Below, piece by piece: positions 26,108 through 35,387 of a stretch of 57,211 bases of DNA (position 1 is its first letter; every line of letters begins with the position of its first letter). The notes below the pieces were generated by a model, which had not been told where the DNA came from, made no database searches, and was given only the letters and a program-made list of their open reading frames with translations. Position numbers and translations under genes: made by a program. Origin of the DNA: Acidisoma silvae (GTDB lineage Bacteria > Pseudomonadota > Alphaproteobacteria > Acetobacterales > Acetobacteraceae); NCBI RefSeq assembly GCF_020618775.1, contig NZ_JAESVB010000019.1, forward strand, positions 1 to 57,211, in the 5' to 3' direction.

Positions 26108-26359
26108 ATGACGAACTTCGATCAGGAACAGGCTCTAGCGGAAGGCTGGGGCGTCTTTGAAGCAGGCCAGAGCGAAGACGGCTCGGCGCGGATCGAAATC
26201 CAGCGCTTCGACGATGCAAAGATCTTCGCCGACGATCACAAGGCTTGGACCCATGTAGTCGGTCTCGCTCGCCAGGGGTCTCAACTCCATCGCGGGGCGC
26301 TTGAACTCGTCGATGCCCGCGCGCGCCGGGTGATAGAGCATCTGTGTGGCCCGTGGTGA
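26108..26359 (+). CDS. Small hypothetical protein downstream of ardC
   Basis: This 83-residue protein begins MTNFDQEQALAEGWGVFEAG and looks like a compact plasmid-type protein (SARIEIQRFDDAKIFADDHK, then AWTHVVGLARQGSQLHRGAL). No family is recognised with certainty. GAGGAGG lies 11 bases upstream. A truncated relative lies at 14249-14431. A phosphosulfate-reductase-type relic follows at once, suggesting that the original backbone order was ardC, this gene, reductase. Confidence 0.7.
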   Translation: MTNFDQEQALAEGWGVFEAGQSEDGSARIEIQRFDDAKIFADDHKAWTHVVGLARQGSQLHRGALELVDARARRVIEHLCGPW

Positions 26360-26515
26360 CGGCGCTGGCCACCAGCCCGGACCTGCGGAGCTACAACACC
26401 ATCGTCGTGGTTATCGGGCGGGAAGGATTCAATCGGGCGCCTGCTGTCCCTGATCGAGGCCGGGATACCTCCAGAGCGCATCGAATTGCATCATCATGAC
26501 GTGGACGGGCAAGGC
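26357..26515 (+). pseudogene. Remnant of a PAPS-reductase-family (PP-loop) gene
   Basis: Codons from 26357 read as the N-terminus of the PAPS reductase/PP-loop proteins common on plasmids (LRSYNTIVVVI). After one missing base the next frame gives the PP-loop SGGKDS (26414-26431) and then LLSLIEAGIPPERIELHHHD. The match ends near VDGQG at about 26510, where cargo block 2 begins. It is frameshifted and truncated, so not functional. Confidence 0.7.
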
Positions 26516-26586
26516 GCACCCAGCATCGCGGCGCAATGCCATGTTGCGCGGGTTGGACGACAGGAGATCAATGCCCACGCATATGG

Positions 26587-27042
26587 TCAGTCGCCGCAGC
26601 CGAGATCGATCGCGGTAGCCTTCAGTTCGGTCGAGAGCTTGTCGATGAAGCGCAAAGCGGTTTCAAACTCTTCGCTTGTATACTCGTCGAGTAAGGCCTC
26701 GACCCGGTGTGCGTGTGCCGTATAGACGACATCAACTCTCACAATCGCGATTTCTATCGCTCTCAATAACCACCGGCGGCGATCCTTCTTATCCTGCTCA
26801 CGACTGAGGAAATTCCGCGCAACAAGTTTGTCTATAATTACGCTCAACGACGCCGGGGTAAGACCCGTTTCCTTTGCTAAATCGGATGCAATTATCGGAC
26901 CGTCAAGCTGCACCAGTCGAAAGCACCCAAGCTCGGTCGCCGTCAGATCCAGCTGACGAGCCGCCGCCTGTTGGAACAGCAGAGTACGGGTGCCGAAACG
27001 TTGTGCCAGCACGACGTATCGATCGAAACGGGAGCTTGACAT
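26587..27042 (-). CDS. MarR-family transcriptional regulator
   Basis: This 151-residue protein has a MarR winged helix-turn-helix (LDGPIIASDLAKETGLTPAS, then LSVIIDKLVARNFLSREQDK) and the wing KKDRRRWLLRAIE. It is divergent from a VOC-family gene, with a 141-base gap containing a strong inverted repeat. It probably represses both itself and that gene in response to a small molecule. Confidence 0.9.
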   Translation of the reverse strand: MSSSRFDRYVVLAQRFGTRTLLFQQAAARQLDLTATELGCFRLVQLDGPIIASDLAKETGLTPASLSVIIDKLVARNFLSREQDKKDRRRWLLRAIEIAIVRVDVVYTAHAHRVEALLDEYTSEEFETALRFIDKLSTELKATAIDLGCGD

Positions 27043-27051
27043 TGATGTTCC

Positions 27052-27092
27052 ATATGGTTAGGCCGTCTAATAGTTAAGTTAGCTAATCATAT
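27052..27092. promoter_or_regulatory. Candidate MarR operator between divergent genes
   Basis: ATATGGTTAG (27052-27061) and CTAATCATAT (27083-27092) form a 10-bp inverted repeat with one mismatch. A shorter palindrome, TTAGCTAA (27079-27086), overlaps the right arm. The AT-rich dyad sits just upstream of the MarR start, as expected for autoregulation. Confidence 0.5.
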
Positions 27093-27183
27093 ACGCAGCG
27101 TCAATATTACCCGGCTCACTTGCGCCAAATCTTCGTGCTGTTGGGGGATAGCGTTTGCAGGATATCGAGATGGAGCGGAAATC

Positions 27184-27588
27184 ATGATGCCAAGGTTAGG
27201 TTACGTCGTAGTCTACGTCCCTGATGTTCGGAAGACGATCGAGTTTTATGTGGGGGCTTTCGGCCTCGAGCAGCGTTTCATTTCGGATGATGAGGCGTAT
27301 GGCGAGCTCGAGACAGGAGCCACCGCTCTTGGCTTCGTGGGAGAGGCACTAATCTCCAGCGGGAATAAGGTGTTCCGGCCGAATCGCGATGACGAAAATC
27401 CCATCGGCGCTAAAGTCGCTTTTGTGGTTGAAGATGTCGAAGCTGCTTATCGGAAAGCTATAGACGGGGGCGCCTCGGGTTACGAAGAGCCGGAACAGAA
27501 ACCTTGGGGCCAAACCGTCGCCTACGTCCGCGATCTTAACGGGTTCATTGTAGAGCTTTGCAATGAGTTCAATTTTCTGAATTCGTGA
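27184..27588 (+). CDS. VOC-family protein (glyoxalase/bleomycin-resistance/dioxygenase fold)
   Basis: This 134-residue protein has the paired beta-alpha-beta-beta-beta modules of vicinal-oxygen-chelate proteins. The first begins GYVVVYVPDVRKTIEFYVGA; the second is AKVAFVVEDVEAAYRKAIDG, ending in VRDLNGFIVELCNEF with the C-terminal metal-ligand glutamate. Possible roles are glyoxalase-like detoxification, drug binding or ring cleavage. It is divergent from the MarR gene, which likely controls it. Confidence 0.88.
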   Translation: MMPRLGYVVVYVPDVRKTIEFYVGAFGLEQRFISDDEAYGELETGATALGFVGEALISSGNKVFRPNRDDENPIGAKVAFVVEDVEAAYRKAIDGGASGYEEPEQKPWGQTVAYVRDLNGFIVELCNEFNFLNS

Positions 27589-28186
27589 CGATTTTTGCCG
27601 CCGGGTGACAAGCTCGCTCAAGACCAGCAGCGCGTGAATGGCCTCCACCCTCGCGCTCGTCGGTCTGGCTTACGAAGCGTAGCACTCACTGGCTGCCAAA
27701 CCCGCGGCTTTGCAGATCAACCTCGGCGACCAAATCATGCGTTGCTCATGGACGGACCCATAATTTGACGAGAGGCCTAATCAAAGATGAGCGCTGCTTT
27801 CTACGATGTTACGCTACATGCGGAGTTGATCGTTCTTCTGTCTCACCCGGACTTTCTCGGCTGCTAGGTCAGACGGCGAGGGCCGGCGTTCGCGTGTTGA
27901 ACCGCCGAACCGCCCGGTCGCACGACTCCGAGCCTCACCAACCGTCTCCTCGTGCAGACCGAGCTCTTGGATCACGATCGCTCTCATCAGACACCCGTCT
28001 CTAGCCCCAAAAGCCGAGCATGGATGGCCACCCTACTATGTGAGGATCAGCATTTTGGCCAAGTTCGCCGAAGCTTTACAGCATGATCGCCGACTTCATT
28101 GCGGCACAATCCCCGAGGAAGAATAGCTAAGTTCGAACAGCGTCGTATAAACATCAACGTTGTTTCTCCGCGAGCATGAAGGCGTT
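27589..28186. other. Intergenic stretch, no gene supported
   Basis: About 600 bases without a convincing gene. On the minus strand near 27990-27800, a short frame beginning MRAIVIQELG recalls the start of quinone-oxidoreductase-type dehydrogenases, but the match is lost within a dozen residues. The rest looks degraded. Confidence 0.4.
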
Positions 28187-28768
28187 TCAGTCCTCACCAA
28201 CAGCCCGTGCAACCACCTTAGCGAGCCGAGCGATGGCTTCCGTTAGTTCCTGTTCGGTTTGTGTTTCATATTTCAGACCGGATCCTGCCCTCACTAAGAA
28301 CATTGCGAAGCCTTTGGCACCATCGAATGCCGTCAGGTCTGCCCCGTCTTCAGCCGCCTTAACCCCCCGCCTGGCGAGAAGTGCCTCATATTCGCCGCTT
28401 AAACGAGCGGCTTGCACAGAAATGATCTCTGATTGGAGGCCCATCAACTCCGCGCCATGAGGCGTATCCTTGAGCATACGGAAAAATATGAGTTCTTTGG
28501 CGAGCATGGTCTTCGAGAGGTTCGTGGAAAGAGGCGCCTGGATGTCCCAGGCGGCTTCCGCACCCACGATCGCCTTGTCGACCAATGATGACGCCAACGC
28601 TTCGAAGACGGTGCTTTTGTCCGAAAACCGAAGATAAAGGGTTGCCCTAGCAATCCCCGCCTCGCGAGCAATGTCCGCCATGCTGGTACGCTGGAAGCCG
28701 TGCCGACCGAAGAGGGTTGAAGCTGCGGACAAAATTCGCTGCAGTCCGGAATCAGACACATTTGACAT
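28187..28768 (-). CDS. TetR-family transcriptional regulator
   Basis: This 193-residue protein has a TetR helix-turn-helix (ILSAASTLFGRHGFQRTSMA, then DIAREAGIARATLYLRFSDK) and an all-helical C-terminal ligand domain. It is divergent from a dihydroflavonol-reductase-like gene with a 47-base gap and presumably controls it and the following SDR gene. TTGACA at 28763-28768 lies in the gap, on the side of the divergent gene. Confidence 0.9.
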   Translation of the reverse strand: MSNVSDSGLQRILSAASTLFGRHGFQRTSMADIAREAGIARATLYLRFSDKSTVFEALASSLVDKAIVGAEAAWDIQAPLSTNLSKTMLAKELIFFRMLKDTPHGAELMGLQSEIISVQAARLSGEYEALLARRGVKAAEDGADLTAFDGAKGFAMFLVRAGSGLKYETQTEQELTEAIARLAKVVARAVGED

Positions 28769-28815
28769 ATAGTGACCTTTGTGTCCATTCTGAGGCGTTA
28801 GCGAGGTGAAAGATC

Positions 28816-29844
28816 ATGACTGACTTTGATCGAGTTCTGGTGACAGGTGGATCGGGTTATATAGCGACCTTCTGCATCGTCCAGCTTCTTCGTGAAGGCG
28901 CGACGGTGGTGACCACGGTAAGAGATCGATCTCGCGAGACGGACGTTCGCCAGGCCATAGCTAAGGTCTTGCCCGCAGGAGGCCGGCTTGAGGTGCACGT
29001 AGCGAATCTCACCGACGACGCTGGTTGGAATGAAGCGTGCGCAGGGTGCTCAGGTGTGTTGCACATCGCCTCTCCTATTCCCTCGCTTAGTCCAAAAAAA
29101 GATGAGGAATTGGTGCGCCCCGCCCGCGACGGAGTGCTTCGCGTGTTGAGGGCGGCGCGCGACGCCGGCGTGATCCGATTTGTAATGACCTCTTCAACGG
29201 CGGCCGTCTGTTACGGTCATGGCGGTAGATCTAAGCCATTTACCGAAGCCGACTGGTCAGACGCGAGCGATCGGACGGACAGTTCAGCATATGAGCGGTC
29301 GAAGATGGCCGCCGAGCGTGCCGCGTGGGACTGGCACACGCGGGAAGGGTGCGACATGGAGCTCGTAACCATTTGCCCTGGCGCAGTAATCGGGCCGGTT
29401 TTTGGACCTGACTACTCTGCATCAATCGACATTGTGCGTGCGTTGCTGAGGAGTTCAATGCCGGGGTTGCCACGCTTTGGCTGGCCGCTCGTAGATGTTC
29501 GCGACATCGCCGACCTGCATGTCCGGGCACTAAAGACACCCAGCGCCGCCGGCCAGCGTTTTATCGGTGCAGGACCGTTTTACTGGCTGCAGGACGTTGG
29601 CCGAGCGCTTCGAGAGCGGGTACCTGACCTGGCAGATCGTGTGCCTGTGCGCCGCTTGCCGAACTGGCTTGTACGGTTGTCGGCCCTTCGCAATGCAACC
29701 ATTCGTGCTCGATTGTACGAACTAAACAAAACGCGCGACGTCTCGGCGGAAAAGGCGAGGCGAGAGCTTGGATGGACACCTCGACCTAACGACGACGCAA
29801 TTGCGGATACGGCTAGAAGCCTCAGTCTCGAGGGTTTGCTCTGA
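28816..29844 (+). CDS. Extended short-chain dehydrogenase, dihydroflavonol-4-reductase-like
   Basis: This 342-residue protein begins with the GxxGxxA-type dinucleotide motif VLVTGGSGYIATFCIVQLLR. It has the catalytic YERSK pair (about residues 156-160) and an upstream TSSTAAV serine. Members of this family reduce ketones and aldehydes with NADPH. ATG 28816 lies just after the divergent TetR promoter. An SDR gene follows 68 bases after its stop on the same strand. Confidence 0.9.
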   Translation: MTDFDRVLVTGGSGYIATFCIVQLLREGATVVTTVRDRSRETDVRQAIAKVLPAGGRLEVHVANLTDDAGWNEACAGCSGVLHIASPIPSLSPKKDEELVRPARDGVLRVLRAARDAGVIRFVMTSSTAAVCYGHGGRSKPFTEADWSDASDRTDSSAYERSKMAAERAAWDWHTREGCDMELVTICPGAVIGPVFGPDYSASIDIVRALLRSSMPGLPRFGWPLVDVRDIADLHVRALKTPSAAGQRFIGAGPFYWLQDVGRALRERVPDLADRVPVRRLPNWLVRLSALRNATIRARLYELNKTRDVSAEKARRELGWTPRPNDDAIADTARSLSLEGLL

Positions 29845-29912
29845 TGTTAGATCACATGAATCGATTGTAGCACAGCGTGCTTCTCCCCACTCAGAACTCT
29901 CAAGGAAAACCC

Positions 29913-30737
29913 ATGACAAACACTATACTCATCACTGGCGCATCGACCGGCATCGGCCGAGCAACGGCGCAGCTTTTTCAATCGAAGGGCTGGAATGTTA
30001 TCGCTACAATGCGCGATCCAGATAAAGAGACCGATTTGGCTGCGCTCGAGCGCACTCTGGTTGCGCGTCTCGACGTCGAGGACATCGACTCAATTCGTTC
30101 TGCGGTCGAGAGCGGGACCCGCCAGTTTGGTCGTATCGACGCCCTGCTTAACAATGCGGGCTACGGAGCCTACGGTCCGTTGGAGGCGACTCCGCTCGAA
30201 AAGATCCGACGTCAGTTTGACACCAACGTCATTGGCCTTTTGGCGACGACCAAAGCATTGCTGCCTCAATTTCGCGAACAGCGTGGTGGAGTTATCGTGA
30301 ATGTCTCGTCGGTCGGCGGTCACGTGGCCTTTCCACTTGGAACACTTTACCATGGAAGCAAGTTCGCCGTTGAAGGTCTCTCTGAAGCTCTACATTACGA
30401 GCTCGCGCCGATCGGTGTTCGCGTGAAGATCATTGAACCAGGCCGGGTCAAGACCGACTTTGGAGGGCGCTCCTTAGACTTCAGTAATGATAGAACCCTG
30501 AGTGAATATCAACCCATTGTCCAAGCATTTGCCGGTGCGCTCGGCTCGAATCCGGATCAGGGGTCCTCAGCACAAACTGTGGCGGAGGTAATTTTTAATG
30601 CAACAACGGATGGGTCGGATCAGCTGCGTTATGAGGCCACACCGGACGCAGTGCAACTGCTCGGGCAACGCCGAGCTATTGATGACGCGTCTTTCTTCAC
30701 TGGTATCAGGGCTAGGTTCGGCCTTTCCGGTCAATGA
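29913..30737 (+). CDS. Classical short-chain dehydrogenase/reductase
   Basis: This 274-residue protein has the TGASTGIGRA cofactor motif at its start, NNAGYGAYG, catalytic NVSSVGG serine and the YHGSKFAVEGLSEAL active-site helix. It resembles the oxidoreductases annotated as SDR family with a preference for hydrophobic alcohols or ketones. AAGGAAAA lies upstream of ATG 29913. It probably forms a TetR-controlled transcription unit with the upstream reductase. Confidence 0.9.
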   Translation: MTNTILITGASTGIGRATAQLFQSKGWNVIATMRDPDKETDLAALERTLVARLDVEDIDSIRSAVESGTRQFGRIDALLNNAGYGAYGPLEATPLEKIRRQFDTNVIGLLATTKALLPQFREQRGGVIVNVSSVGGHVAFPLGTLYHGSKFAVEGLSEALHYELAPIGVRVKIIEPGRVKTDFGGRSLDFSNDRTLSEYQPIVQAFAGALGSNPDQGSSAQTVAEVIFNATTDGSDQLRYEATPDAVQLLGQRRAIDDASFFTGIRARFGLSGQ

Positions 30738-30846
30738 CGTGGTCAGAACACCGGTGGCCTAGTGCCAAAATTTTCCCTGGGCGACACTCCCCGAAGTGAC
30801 GTCGACTTGAGAGCACAATCGCGCCATATAATTTGTAGAATCGATC

Positions 30847-31491
30847 ATGAGCCGCTATCGCCTTCACTATTTTCCAGAGTCCGGCAACAGTTACAAACTG
30901 GCACTGATGCTAACCCTTTGCGGTGAGAGCTTCGAGCCCGTTTGGACAGACTTCGGGTCCCGAGTAACATGGACGCAAAAGTGGCGCGAGCAAATTAATC
31001 CCATGGGTGAAATCCCTGTTCTAGAAGAAGACGGGGATAAGTTAACGCAGACCGGTCCAATTTTATTAAGCCTTGCCGAGCAAACCGGACTGTTCCAGGG
31101 AAGAGACCAATCAGAGCGATTTGAGGTTCTGCGCTGGCTTTTCTGGGACAACCAAAAGCTTTCAGGTTTTATGGCGAGCTACCGCTTCTTGCGAACCTTC
31201 TCCTTTGACGCAGAACCAGCAGTGCTTAGTTGGCAACGGCGGCGGGTAGATGACTTTCTGAGTATCCTTGAAAGGCGTGTTGATCAAATTCCCTTCATAA
31301 TCGGGGACATACCTACAATAGCAGACCTCTCGGCCAGCGCGTATCTATCGTTTCCACAGGACGAGACGGGATACGACTATTCTACGACTCATCCTGAGAT
31401 TTTTAGCTGGTTGGGTCGATTGCGTGACTTGCCGGGTTGGCGCGCTCCGTATGATCTGTTGCCCGGAAAGCGATTGCGTAGATATACCTGA
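30847..31491 (+). CDS. Glutathione S-transferase family protein
   Basis: This 214-residue protein has the thioredoxin-like N-terminal domain (LHYFPESGNSYKLALMLTLC, INPMGEIPVLEEDG with the cis-proline of the glutathione site, then TQTGPILLSLAEQTG) and the all-helical C-terminal domain ending in PEIFSWLGRLRDLPGW. It would conjugate or isomerise electrophiles with glutathione. It follows the two dehydrogenase genes on the same strand after 109 bases and may be part of one detoxification cassette. Confidence 0.92.
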   Translation: MSRYRLHYFPESGNSYKLALMLTLCGESFEPVWTDFGSRVTWTQKWREQINPMGEIPVLEEDGDKLTQTGPILLSLAEQTGLFQGRDQSERFEVLRWLFWDNQKLSGFMASYRFLRTFSFDAEPAVLSWQRRRVDDFLSILERRVDQIPFIIGDIPTIADLSASAYLSFPQDETGYDYSTTHPEIFSWLGRLRDLPGWRAPYDLLPGKRLRRYT

Positions 31492-31543
31492 CGGATTTTG
31501 CAAATGCTGCCGTCCATTATTGACGCCTTAGATTTGATTTTGA

Positions 31544-31558
31544 TCAAACCTCGTTTGA
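31544..31558. terminator. Possible hairpin after the GST gene
   Basis: TCAAAC-CTC-GTTTGA is a perfect 6-bp stem 53 bases after the GST stop, in a 243-base gap otherwise without features. A modest T-rich stretch follows about 10 bases later. It may be a weak terminator for the upstream genes or for the convergent AraC gene. Confidence 0.3.
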
Positions 31559-31734
31559 GGCTCCTTGGCTTTTATATAGAAGGCAAATATGACGGTCACA
31601 TCCACGCTCCCGCTATGGCTCGAACAAGCGTTTTCCGCTATATGAACCCGCTCCAGCTTCCGGCATAATGAAAGACAGAGCTAGCCTTAATAGGTTATCG
31701 CTTCTGCTTTGTGTGGATGCTTTTGCTACTCTTT

Positions 31735-32658
31735 TCATAATTTGGCATATTGACGGGGCGGATAATTCATCACCCGCTTAAACGCCGTGCCAAACGACTT
31801 TTCGGAGTTATATCCGAGTGAGTGTCCAATCTCTGAGAGAGTTTCCGTAGAGTTGGTTAATCTGTCAGCGGCTAAAATCATCCGCCAACGTGTCATATAC
31901 TCCATGGGCGAGAGCCCGACTTTTTCCTTGAACCTCGTTGCGAATGTGGTCCGTGACATGCCCGCCTTCTTAGCCATCAGTTGCAATGTCCATGGTGAAC
32001 CGGGAGAGGCGTGCATAGCGCTGAGCGCCGCCCTCATCCGTTCATCGCCAAGAGCGAAGAGCCAGCCGACCTCATCCCGGTCTCTAGCCGACAAGTGTAG
32101 TCGCAAGGCCTCCACGAGCACCATGGTAGCCAGTTGCTGAGCGACAACAAAATCTCCCGGCTGCGGGTCACACAACTCCTGCCGCATGCGCTCAACGCAC
32201 CAGCGAATTGTTGCTCGACTGGGCTCGTTACGAATATGAATGAACGGGGGAAGTACGTTAAGTAGCATATCGGCTTGGCCATCCGCCAAAGTAAAATATC
32301 CGCCGATGCTCAGAAACTCGCCTCCCTTATTGTACGTGACGATGCGGCCGTCATGTGTTGGAGGTAGGAGAAATTGAAGACTGATTGGCTCGGCGGCCAT
32401 GTTGCTGGCGAGGCGAACCGGCTTTCCTCTGGCTAGAAGAAAACATTCACCCGCCTTGACCTTCACCGGCGCTTCGCAGTCGACCGCCACCCAACATTCG
32501 CCTGTAACGACGGCATGGAACTTGATCCCCTCATGAGAGCCAAAATGTACCGCCCACTCTCCGCTCGCGTCGAAGCCACCCGACACATAGCTGCGCAATT
32601 TAAGCACCGACAAAATATCCGATAAGGGATCCACGACTACTTTCCGAACGATTGACAA
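31735..32658 (-). CDS. AraC-family transcriptional regulator with N-terminal cupin domain
   Basis: This 307-residue protein has an N-terminal cupin sensor (GGFDASGEWAVHFGSHEGIK, VKAGECFLLARGKPV) and a C-terminal pair of helix-turn-helix motifs (WTLQLMAKKAGMSRTTFATR, then SEIGHSLGYNSEKSFGTAFK). It is divergent from the SDR/molybdenum-hydroxylase operon with a 253-base gap and is the natural candidate for its activator, with an aromatic or aldehyde ligand possible. Confidence 0.9.
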   Translation of the reverse strand: MSIVRKVVVDPLSDILSVLKLRSYVSGGFDASGEWAVHFGSHEGIKFHAVVTGECWVAVDCEAPVKVKAGECFLLARGKPVRLASNMAAEPISLQFLLPPTHDGRIVTYNKGGEFLSIGGYFTLADGQADMLLNVLPPFIHIRNEPSRATIRWCVERMRQELCDPQPGDFVVAQQLATMVLVEALRLHLSARDRDEVGWLFALGDERMRAALSAMHASPGSPWTLQLMAKKAGMSRTTFATRFKEKVGLSPMEYMTRWRMILAADRLTNSTETLSEIGHSLGYNSEKSFGTAFKRVMNYPPRQYAKL

Positions 32659-32911
32659 CTAAATACGGACTTTAAGGGATAGATCGTCCCTGCTCAAGCT
32701 CGTACCTTTGTCAGGTGATTGGCGAGGGGAATAATGGTGGGCACGTTCGTCGTCGGGCAGGGACATGAAGCTTCCGCGTGGCGCGTGGCCAACACGCCCG
32801 TGAACAGGCGACCAATCACAGGCGAGGATGGCCGGGGCGTAACATCGTGTCCGCCGCGGAGCGCTGACTAACCGGCGCCTCCGACTGCATTAACCGAGAA
32901 AGTATCGCTCC

Positions 32912-33892
32912 ATGAGGATCTTTGTCACAGGCTCTTCAGGCTACGTAGGATCAGCCATTGTCAGCGATCTGCTCAAGTCCGGCCACCAGGTCACTGGACT
33001 TGCGCGCTCGGCTGATGCTGCCCAGCAACTTGAAGCGGCAGGTGCGAAAGCTCTGCGTGGCACGATCGAGGATCTCGAAAGCCTGCGTCGGGGAGCGGGG
33101 GCAGCGGATGGCGTGGTCCATACCGCCTTCTTCCACGCCTTTGGGCAGGCTAGAATGACCACTCGTTTGCAGGTTATTCTGGGCGGGAGTCCGGCCAACA
33201 TCGTAAGGCGCTTCATGACTGCCGCCGTTGAGGCGGATCGACGCGCGATTGAGACGCTTGGCGGCGCGCTGCGAGGCCGGGAGCGATGCTTGGTGGCAGC
33301 GTTTCCGACGATGGCCATGGCGCCAAATCGTCAAGCGGTCGAAACTGACGCTGCCGATCCCGGTGCCCCTGGCGGCGTCAGGGCACCATCCGAAACCATG
33401 GCAATGGACCTCGCCACGCGCGGCATAAGGGCGACGATCGTGCGGCTACCCCCGTCGGTGCATGATGAGACCAAGCAGGGCCTCGTCACCCAAGTGATCA
33501 ATATCGCACGCAAGAAGCAGATTTCCGCTTACATCGGTGATGGAAAGAATCGGTGGGCGGCGGTGCACCGGCTCGATGCCGCGCATCTGTTCAGGCTTGC
33601 CCTCGAAAGTGGTGAGGCTGGCGCTCGCTACCACGCGATAGCCGAAGAAGGAATTCCTTTTCGTGACATCGCAGACAGCGTTGCACGCTATCTGGGTATT
33701 AAGGCCAAAAGCCTATCGCCCGAGGAAGCCACAAGGCATTTCGGCTGGCTTGCGCCCTTCATCGGTGCCGACAACCCGGCTTCCAGTCAGGCCACACAGG
33801 CTCGGCTGAGTTGGAAGCCGACGCATCCGCCTCTGCTGGTCGATATCGCGACTGCCCTTCAAAGCAATGCATCGCCAGCCAGACGGCCATGA
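32912..33892 (+). CDS. NAD(P)-dependent SDR-type reductase, first gene of the molybdenum-hydroxylase operon
   Basis: This 326-residue extended-type reductase begins MRIFVTGSSGYVGSAIVSDL (Rossmann motif) and has a VVHTAFFHAF segment and a C-terminal substrate part (VHRLDAAHLFRLALESGEAG). The usual YxxxK is not obvious: the region reads SETMAMDLATRG, so catalysis may differ. Its last bases overlap the next start (ATGA), which ties it to the three hydroxylase genes. Confidence 0.85.
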   Translation: MRIFVTGSSGYVGSAIVSDLLKSGHQVTGLARSADAAQQLEAAGAKALRGTIEDLESLRRGAGAADGVVHTAFFHAFGQARMTTRLQVILGGSPANIVRRFMTAAVEADRRAIETLGGALRGRERCLVAAFPTMAMAPNRQAVETDAADPGAPGGVRAPSETMAMDLATRGIRATIVRLPPSVHDETKQGLVTQVINIARKKQISAYIGDGKNRWAAVHRLDAAHLFRLALESGEAGARYHAIAEEGIPFRDIADSVARYLGIKAKSLSPEEATRHFGWLAPFIGADNPASSQATQARLSWKPTHPPLLVDIATALQSNASPARRP

Positions 33893-34389
33893 TCTTCGTC
33901 AATGGCCTGCCGGCGCAGTTGCCGTCTGATGCCCGTGTCTCTCTGCTAGATTTTCTTCGCGACCATCTGAGGTTGAGCGGCACGAAAAAGGGGTGCAACC
34001 AGGGCGCATGCGGAGCGTGCACGATCTTAGCCGGAAGCGAGCGGATTCTATCTTGCCTCGCGTTCGCGGCGCAGTTCGATGGCCAATCGATTTCGACTAT
34101 TGAAGGCTTGTCCGTCGAGGGTGTGCTGCATCCGCTACAGCGGGCCTTCGTCGAGTATGATGGCTTCCAATGTGGATACTGCACGCCAGGCCAAATCTGC
34201 TCGGCGATTGGCATGCGAGCTGAAGTCAAGCGTGGCATCCCGAGTTATGTCACCGCCGATCTCTTGGCGGCGGCGGCGGTCGACCGGAACGAACTGCGTG
34301 AAAGAATGAGTGGCAACTTGTGTCGCTGCGGCGCCTACAATGGTATTATCGATGCGATCATCGCGGTAGATGTGGAGGTCGAACCATGA
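33889..34389 (+). CDS. Molybdenum hydroxylase, 2Fe-2S subunit
   Basis: This 166-residue protein carries two 2Fe-2S clusters of the xanthine-oxidase family. Cluster II, plant-type: Cys36, Cys41, Cys44 and Cys56. Cluster I: Cys95, Cys98, Cys145 and Cys147 (CGYCTPG and CRCGAYN). It passes electrons from the molybdenum centre to FAD. There is no Tat signal on this subunit, unlike periplasmic PaoA. The start overlaps the preceding stop and its own stop overlaps the FAD subunit start (ATGA). Confidence 0.93.
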   Translation: MIFVNGLPAQLPSDARVSLLDFLRDHLRLSGTKKGCNQGACGACTILAGSERILSCLAFAAQFDGQSISTIEGLSVEGVLHPLQRAFVEYDGFQCGYCTPGQICSAIGMRAEVKRGIPSYVTADLLAAAAVDRNELRERMSGNLCRCGAYNGIIDAIIAVDVEVEP

Positions 34390-35387
34390 CCCCTTTCAGC
34401 TACACTAGGGCATCAGACGCCGCTGACGCGGTTCGCCGCGGAGGGAGTGGCCAAAGCAAATACCTTGGCGGGGGTACTAATCTGGTTGACCTGATGCGGG
34501 AGAATATCGAACAGCCTATCACCCTTGTAGATGTCACCGGCGTCTCCACCGGCATTGAGCCCGTTGTTGGCGGCGGCCTGCTGATTGGTGCTGGGGCCCG
34601 GAACACTGCCGTGGCTGAGCACCGTCTGGTCAGAATGAGCTATCCCGTGCTGGCACGTGCCATTCTTTCTGGCGCTTCGGCCCAACTCCGCAACATGGCG
34701 ACCATCGGGGGCAACCTCGCTCAGCGCACTCGATGCGAATACTTTTATGACGACGGCGGATCCCGCTGCAACAAGCGCCGGCCTGGGCAGGGATGCGATG
34801 CGATCGACGGAATAAATCGGGGTCACGCAATTCTTGGCGTCTCCAGCGCATGTATCGCGACCCATCCATCCGATATGTGTGTTGCGCTAGCGGCGCTCGG
34901 CGCCAGCGTGCACCTCCATGGCCTGACCGGAGACCGGCGACTGCCGCTGACTGAGTTTCACTGCTTGCCCGCGGACCATCCTGAGATAGAAAACGTCCTA
35001 GAGCCCGGCGAATTGATCACCGCCGTCGAGCTAGGTCCGCTGCCGGTCGCCTCCCGTTCCACCTATCGCAAGGTGCGCGATCGCTCCAGTCTTGCCTTTG
35101 CTCTTGTCTCTGTCGCGGCCGTCTTGAAGGTGGATGGCGGAATAGTCCGTGTGGTTCGCCTCGCTCTTGGTGGCGTTGCAACCAGACCCTGGCGAGCGTC
35201 TAAAGCTGAAATGATTTTGCTCGGTCAGCCTGCGACCGTCGAGATTTTCCGCGCCGCCGCCGAAGCGGAGTTGAGTGACGCCCAACCTTCTAAGCACAAC
35301 GGATTCAAGATCGAGCTCGCTAAGCGGACCATGGTGGCCGTCCTGACGGAGCTGTCAACAGACCGCGGAGACATCTCACATGGCTAA
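34386..35387 (+). CDS. Molybdenum hydroxylase, FAD-binding subunit with 4Fe-4S insertion (PaoB-like)
   Basis: This 333-residue protein has the FAD motifs of the CO-dehydrogenase flavoprotein family ([12 protein letters not shown] at about 26-37, [12 protein letters not shown] at 106-117). The insert with Cys117, Cys128, Cys137 and Cys156 corresponds to the extra 4Fe-4S cluster known from E. coli PaoB (YagS). This points to the aldehyde-oxidoreductase branch rather than xanthine dehydrogenase. ATG 34386 is chosen because family similarity begins there. The large subunit start overlaps its end by eight bases. Confidence 0.92.
   Translation: MTPFSYTRASDAADAVRRGGSGQSKYLGGGTNLVDLMRENIEQPITLVDVTGVSTGIEPVVGGGLLIGAGARNTAVAEHRLVRMSYPVLARAILSGASAQLRNMATIGGNLAQRTRCEYFYDDGGSRCNKRRPGQGCDAIDGINRGHAILGVSSACIATHPSDMCVALAALGASVHLHGLTGDRRLPLTEFHCLPADHPEIENVLEPGELITAVELGPLPVASRSTYRKVRDRSSLAFALVSVAAVLKVDGGIVRVVRLALGGVATRPWRASKAEMILLGQPATVEIFRAAAEAELSDAQPSKHNGFKIELAKRTMVAVLTELSTDRGDISHG

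Larger units (their letters stand above)
23222..26230 (+). repeat. Direct repeat copy II, interrupted by an IS3-family element
   Basis: This is homologous to 12677-14360: methylase 3' end, leader, ArdC gene and small gene in the same order and orientation. It carries a 1322-bp insertion sequence at 24687-26008. Scattered substitutions, one frameshift in ardC and a changed stop in the methylase piece distinguish it from copy I. Unlike copy I, the small gene here continues to its own stop. Confidence 0.85.
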
